Below, piece by piece: positions 13,153-15,356 of a stretch of 15,356 nucleotides of DNA. Origin of the DNA: Caldifarciminota bacterium (GTDB taxonomy: Bacteria > Hydrothermota > Hydrothermia > B15-G9); assembly GCA_027064565.1 (NCBI GenBank), contig JAMOPK010000134.1:1-15356 (forward strand), given 5' to 3'. Within the stretch, counting starts at the first letter, position 1; the number at the start of each line of letters is the position of its first letter. The position numbers and the translations under genes are program-made. The notes beneath the pieces are model-generated. The model worked only from the letters and a program-made list of their open reading frames with translations, ran no database searches and was not told the DNA's origin.

Positions 13153-13320
13153 TCAGCGTTTGTCAGAATACCTGTTAGCGAGTTTGAAAAGGATTGCGCC
13201 CGCCACAAGGGCGAGCATCCCTCCGGTCACTTCATGCCTTGAAATGAGAAAAATCCCGGTTCCCACGAGCAAAAGAACCGGGATCGCAAGTATCAGTTGA
13301 AAGATGCGTTTTTCGGACAT
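13153..13320 (-). CDS. 55-residue two-TM membrane protein
   Basis: The frame runs from the ATG at 13320-13318 to a TGA at 13155-13153. The product reads MSEKRIFQLILAIPVLLLVG-TGIFLIS-RHEVTGG-MLALVAGAILFKLANRYSDKR. Two hydrophobic segments (about 7-26 and 34-48) are separated by a short polar turn, with basic residues at both ends, so both termini are expected in the cytoplasm. The ATG overlaps the trpS stop as TGATG, and amrS starts 58 nt after its stop, so all three genes probably share a transcript. The coding pattern is coherent and the frame ends cleanly, but no family was recognised. It could be a small accessory or leftover membrane peptide; coding status is likely, not certain. Confidence 0.68.
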   Translation of the reverse strand: MSEKRIFQLILAIPVLLLVGTGIFLISRHEVTGGMLALVAGAILFKLANRYSDKR

Positions 13321-14516
13321 CACCAGAGCTTCATGGCATCCCTCACCCTGATCATGGTGGATTCGGCCTCGGTGCGGGCCTTTCTCTCACCTTCGGCGAG
13401 GATGTCCCTGACGAGGTCAGGCTTTGATTCGTATTCCCTGCGTTTCTCACGAATCGGGTCAAGGGCTGCGTTGAGGTGCTTGATGAGGTTCATCTTGCAG
13501 GTCACGCATCCCAATTTGCCGGCCTTGCAGTCCTGCTCGATCTGCGGGACTTCGTCAGGGTTGAAAATCTTGTGGTAGGCGAAAATCGGGCACTGCTCCG
13601 GATGGCCGGGGTCGTTCTTTCTGATTTTGGCCGGATCGGTGTAGGCCTTCCGAATCTTCTTCTCGATCTCCTCAGGCGGATCGCTGATGAAGATGGTGTT
13701 GCCATAGGATTTCGACATCTTCCGCCCATCTGTGCCCGGCACTTTGGGGAATTCCGTCAGGACGGGTTCAGGAACGGGAAATACTTTGTCATACATCGAG
13801 TTGAACTTGCGGGCGATTTCCCTCGTCAACTCCAGATGCGGGAGCTGGTCGGCTCCGATCGGCACGTGGTCGGCCCGATAGACAAGGATGTCGGCCGCCT
13901 GAAGAATCGGGTATCCTAAGAGTCCGTAATTCACGAGGTGTCCGTAAGGCAGCTCTTCCTCCTCGCCGATAAAGGCATCCTTGAGGCTCTCCATAAATGC
14001 CTCTTTCAGCTTGGCTTTCAGAACCGCTCGATATGACGCCTGATCCAACTGACCCTGCTGATACTGTTCTAAGATGTCGAAAAAGGAGTTAACTGCTGCC
14101 TCTGCGGACTTTTCCAGCGCTTTCTTCGTCTTGTGTCTCAGCTCGCCCACCCTGAGTTCGGCGATCTTTTCCTTGAAAGTGGGCACTCTGAGGAGCCTCG
14201 ATAGCGAGACGAGCATCGAGAAAAGGATGTGAAGCTCTGCATGCTGAAGCACATGGGACTGGACAAAAAGCACGGATTTTTCCGGGTCGATGCCGGTGGC
14301 CAGCCAGTCAAGGGTTATGTTGAAGATGTTGTCCCTGAGTTCGTCCGTTCGGTCATAGGCATCGGTGAGGGCATGCCAGTCGGCTATCTCGAAATAGCAT
14401 TCGTATTCGTCCTGAAGCTTTCTCCAGTTTGAGAGCACGCCAACGAGGTGACCGATGTGAAGCTTACCTGTTGGGCGCATGCCGGATAAAATCCTGCCCT
14501 TCTTCTCGTTTGCCAT
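13320..14516 (-). CDS. trpS: Tryptophanyl-tRNA synthetase with a C-x20-C-x6-C-x2-C motif
   Basis: This class I synthetase charges tRNA-Trp. The product has 398 residues from the ATG at 14516, 6 nt after AGGAGG; the open frame reaches back to 14663 through repeat copy B, which is not coding. The start GRILSGMRPTGKLHIGHLVG contains the HIGH box (20-23), and KMSKS is at 266-270 (GTDGRKMSKSYGN). Compared with compact bacterial enzymes there is an insertion of some 60-75 residues at about 118-192, charged and helical (ELRHKTKKALEKSAEA, then LKAKLKEAFMESLKDAF). C309, C330, C337 and C340 form C-x20-C-x6-C-x2-C, close to the [4Fe-4S] ligand pattern of the Thermotoga enzyme. It heads trpS-55aa-amrS. 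Confidence 0.96.
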   Translation of the reverse strand: MANEKKGRILSGMRPTGKLHIGHLVGVLSNWRKLQDEYECYFEIADWHALTDAYDRTDELRDNIFNITLDWLATGIDPEKSVLFVQSHVLQHAELHILFSMLVSLSRLLRVPTFKEKIAELRVGELRHKTKKALEKSAEAAVNSFFDILEQYQQGQLDQASYRAVLKAKLKEAFMESLKDAFIGEEEELPYGHLVNYGLLGYPILQAADILVYRADHVPIGADQLPHLELTREIARKFNSMYDKVFPVPEPVLTEFPKVPGTDGRKMSKSYGNTIFISDPPEEIEKKIRKAYTDPAKIRKNDPGHPEQCPIFAYHKIFNPDEVPQIEQDCKAGKLGCVTCKMNLIKHLNAALDPIREKRREYESKPDLVRDILAEGERKARTEAESTMIRVRDAMKLW

Positions 14517-14564
14517 GCTCAACCTCCTGATTTTCGCACAACTGGAAAGGGATTTGTGGCGGAT

Positions 14565-14570
14565 ATTATA
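14565..14570 (-). promoter_or_regulatory. -10 box of trpS
   Basis: A perfect TATAAT on the minus strand lies 48 nt before the trpS start, giving a leader of about 42 nt with the AGGAGG SD. No convincing -35 hexamer is found at 16-18 nt, so the promoter is incomplete by eye. Confidence 0.5.
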
Positions 14571-14616
14571 ACCCACACCTGAGCCGGTGGTGAGATGGCT
14601 GAAGGTCGTCATCCAG

Positions 14617-14725
14617 CCTGATGTTGGGAATCCCCCATCTGCCATTTTTGACTGCTCCATCAAGGATTAAGTCAAAGACCGGTAGGTCGGGCGTCATTGT
14701 GGGTCGGGCGTCTCGCCCGACACTC
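14617..14725 (+). repeat. Interspersed repeat, copy B
   Basis: Copy B is the partner of copy A at 10083-10207, in the same orientation. It contains one 17-bp unit (14686-14702) and ends in a perfect hairpin GTCGGGCG-TCT-CGCCCGAC (14703-14721) followed by ACTC. Weak similarity to copy A extends left to GGCTGAAG at 14597. It lies between the divergent trpS and NTPase genes, just upstream of the trpS promoter region. No terminal inverted repeats or target duplications were identified. Confidence 0.85.
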
Positions 14726-14763
14726 TCCCCCTGTCAAAGAACCCTCAATGCTCCAGCAACTTT

Positions 14764-14794
14764 TTGACACATCCACCATGTTTTCCATTAAAAT
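14764..14794 (+). promoter_or_regulatory. Promoter of the NTPase gene
   Basis: A perfect TTGACA (14764-14769) is followed at 19 nt by TAAAAT (14789-14794), or at 17 nt by ATTAAA. Initiation would fall at about 14799-14801, only 4-6 nt before the ATG at 14805, so the GAGG at 14797-14800 may not be fully transcribed. Confidence 0.5.
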
Positions 14795-14804
14795 TTGAGG
14801 CATC

Positions 14805-15356
14805 ATGGGAATAGACGTTGACCTCAAAGATATAGCCGAGTTTTTGAGTATTGTGCTCGGAGTCAAACCGCTCTGGAATTTTGCTTATCGAGAATACGGA
14901 CGTCTTATTGCAACAATCTGGACTTCATTGGTTTACATCCTCTCCTTCATCGCCGCAGTGCTCTTGATCCCGGGTGCTTCCGCTTTCATTCTCCAAAATA
15001 GGCTTATCTCAATCATCTATGCGGTCGCCATATTATCCGCCCCATTGGGCCTTGCAAGGAGACTTTATCGCTCTCCAACTATTTCCGGGAAAATCACTTC
15101 CATAAAACGGATTGAAAAAGCACTTGCCGGCGGTAAGGGCGAACCCTTCAAAATCGGCTGGCTCAACGCAAAAGACATCCAGTTCACCGTCAGGCGAAAA
15201 GAGGTCGATAAACTCAAGGAACTTTTCAAAAAGCACAATGCGATCCTGTTAGAAGGCCCTTCCGCGAGCGGAAAGACCGTTATCGCCAAGCAGTTCGGCC
15301 TTGAGATGGCGAAAAAAGGCTATTTCGTCTATTACGCCAACCTCACGGTTAGGCGG
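14805..15356 (+). CDS. Membrane-anchored P-loop NTPase, N-terminal part only
   Basis: The frame stays open from the ATG at 14805 to the window end, 184 codons, so the gene is truncated at its 3' side. A soluble start (MGIDVDLKDIAEFLSIVLG) is followed by two membrane segments (about 34-56, LIATIWTSLVYILSFIAAVL; and 67-84, LISIIYAVAILSAPLGLA) and a basic loop. A cytoplasmic segment with FTVRRKEVDKLKELFKKHN leads into the Walker A motif GPSASGKT (151-158) and a helix ending KKGYFVYYANL. The lead-in 'RR-EVD-L' plus Walker A resembles STAND/AAA-type ATPases that act as signal or defence switches, but Walker B and later domains lie outside. NTP binding is well supported; the subgroup and role are not. 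Confidence 0.82.
   Translation, partial: MGIDVDLKDIAEFLSIVLGVKPLWNFAYREYGRLIATIWTSLVYILSFIAAVLLIPGASAFILQNRLISIIYAVAILSAPLGLARRLYRSPTISGKITSIKRIEKALAGGKGEPFKIGWLNAKDIQFTVRRKEVDKLKELFKKHNAILLEGPSASGKTVIAKQFGLEMAKKGYFVYYANLTVRR

Noticed and set aside
14517..14663. N-terminal extension of trpS by 49 residues
   Set aside because: The extension translates the interspersed repeat and the trpS promoter region; the ATG at 14516 has AGGAGG and matches the family start.
1..15356. tRNA, rRNA or known riboswitch
   Set aside because: A read of all intergenic stretches showed no cloverleaf-like structure, TTCGANNC arm, rRNA segment or familiar riboswitch core; a covariance search was not possible.

Overview
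The window (about 15.4 kb, close to 50% G+C by eye) is a compact bacterial chromosome segment of mostly core housekeeping genes. It carries 14 complete protein genes, two genes cut by the window ends, and a 55-residue gene that is easily overlooked. The set points to an anaerobic, possibly thermophilic, double-membrane bacterium from a thinly sampled lineage: a K+-dependent membrane pyrophosphatase of the probable Na+-pumping type, a tryptophanyl-tRNA synthetase with a Cys pattern like the [4Fe-4S] Thermotoga enzyme, a C+ (zinc) form of ribosomal protein S18, an AmmeMemoRadiSam radical-SAM enzyme, an RseC-type protein and a secreted barrel-like protein. The phylum cannot be fixed from the sequence alone; this profile is an inference.

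Layout. 1-1177 (minus): a prenyl diphosphate synthase (ispA) with a divergent-PAP2 gene behind it, joined by a TGATG overlap. 1178-1327: a divergent promoter region. 1328-3891 (plus): rpsF-ssb-rpsR-rplI, then a bifunctional-nuclease (DUF151) gene, a 79-residue membrane-anchored Thr/Val/Glu-repeat protein and an RseC-like membrane protein. 3940-4644 (minus): a secreted barrel-like protein of unknown role. 4815-5135 (plus): a small unknown gene. 5172-7682 (minus): a sugar aminotransferase gene followed by glyA. 7820-9922 (plus): hppA with a textbook terminator. 9981-10347: an intergenic region with a repeat and the htrA terminator. 10348-11829 (minus): an HtrA/Deg protease. 11988-14516 (minus): trpS, a 55-residue two-TM protein coupled to it by TGATG, and amrS. 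14517-14804: a second copy of the repeat plus divergent promoters. 14805-end (plus): the start of a membrane-anchored P-loop NTPase.

How the genes fit together. The ribosomal cluster supplies S6, S18 and L9 with SSB, the usual bacterial order. The ispA/PAP2 pair suggests prenyl-lipid phosphate metabolism for the cell envelope. Membrane pyrophosphatase would recover energy from the pyrophosphate made by prenyl synthesis, tRNA charging and polymer synthesis. HtrA, the RseC-like protein and the barrel-like protein belong to the envelope and its quality control.

No CRISPR array, tRNA, rRNA or insertion sequence was recognised. The least ordinary items are the two-copy interspersed repeat carrying a 17-bp unit and a hairpin, SD-less starts with a -10 box exactly 8 nt upstream, the Thr/Val/Glu pentapeptide protein in the ribosomal operon, the 55-residue protein between trpS and amrS, the amrS product with an N-terminal membrane segment, and the truncated NTPase. 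None of these is proof of a new system.
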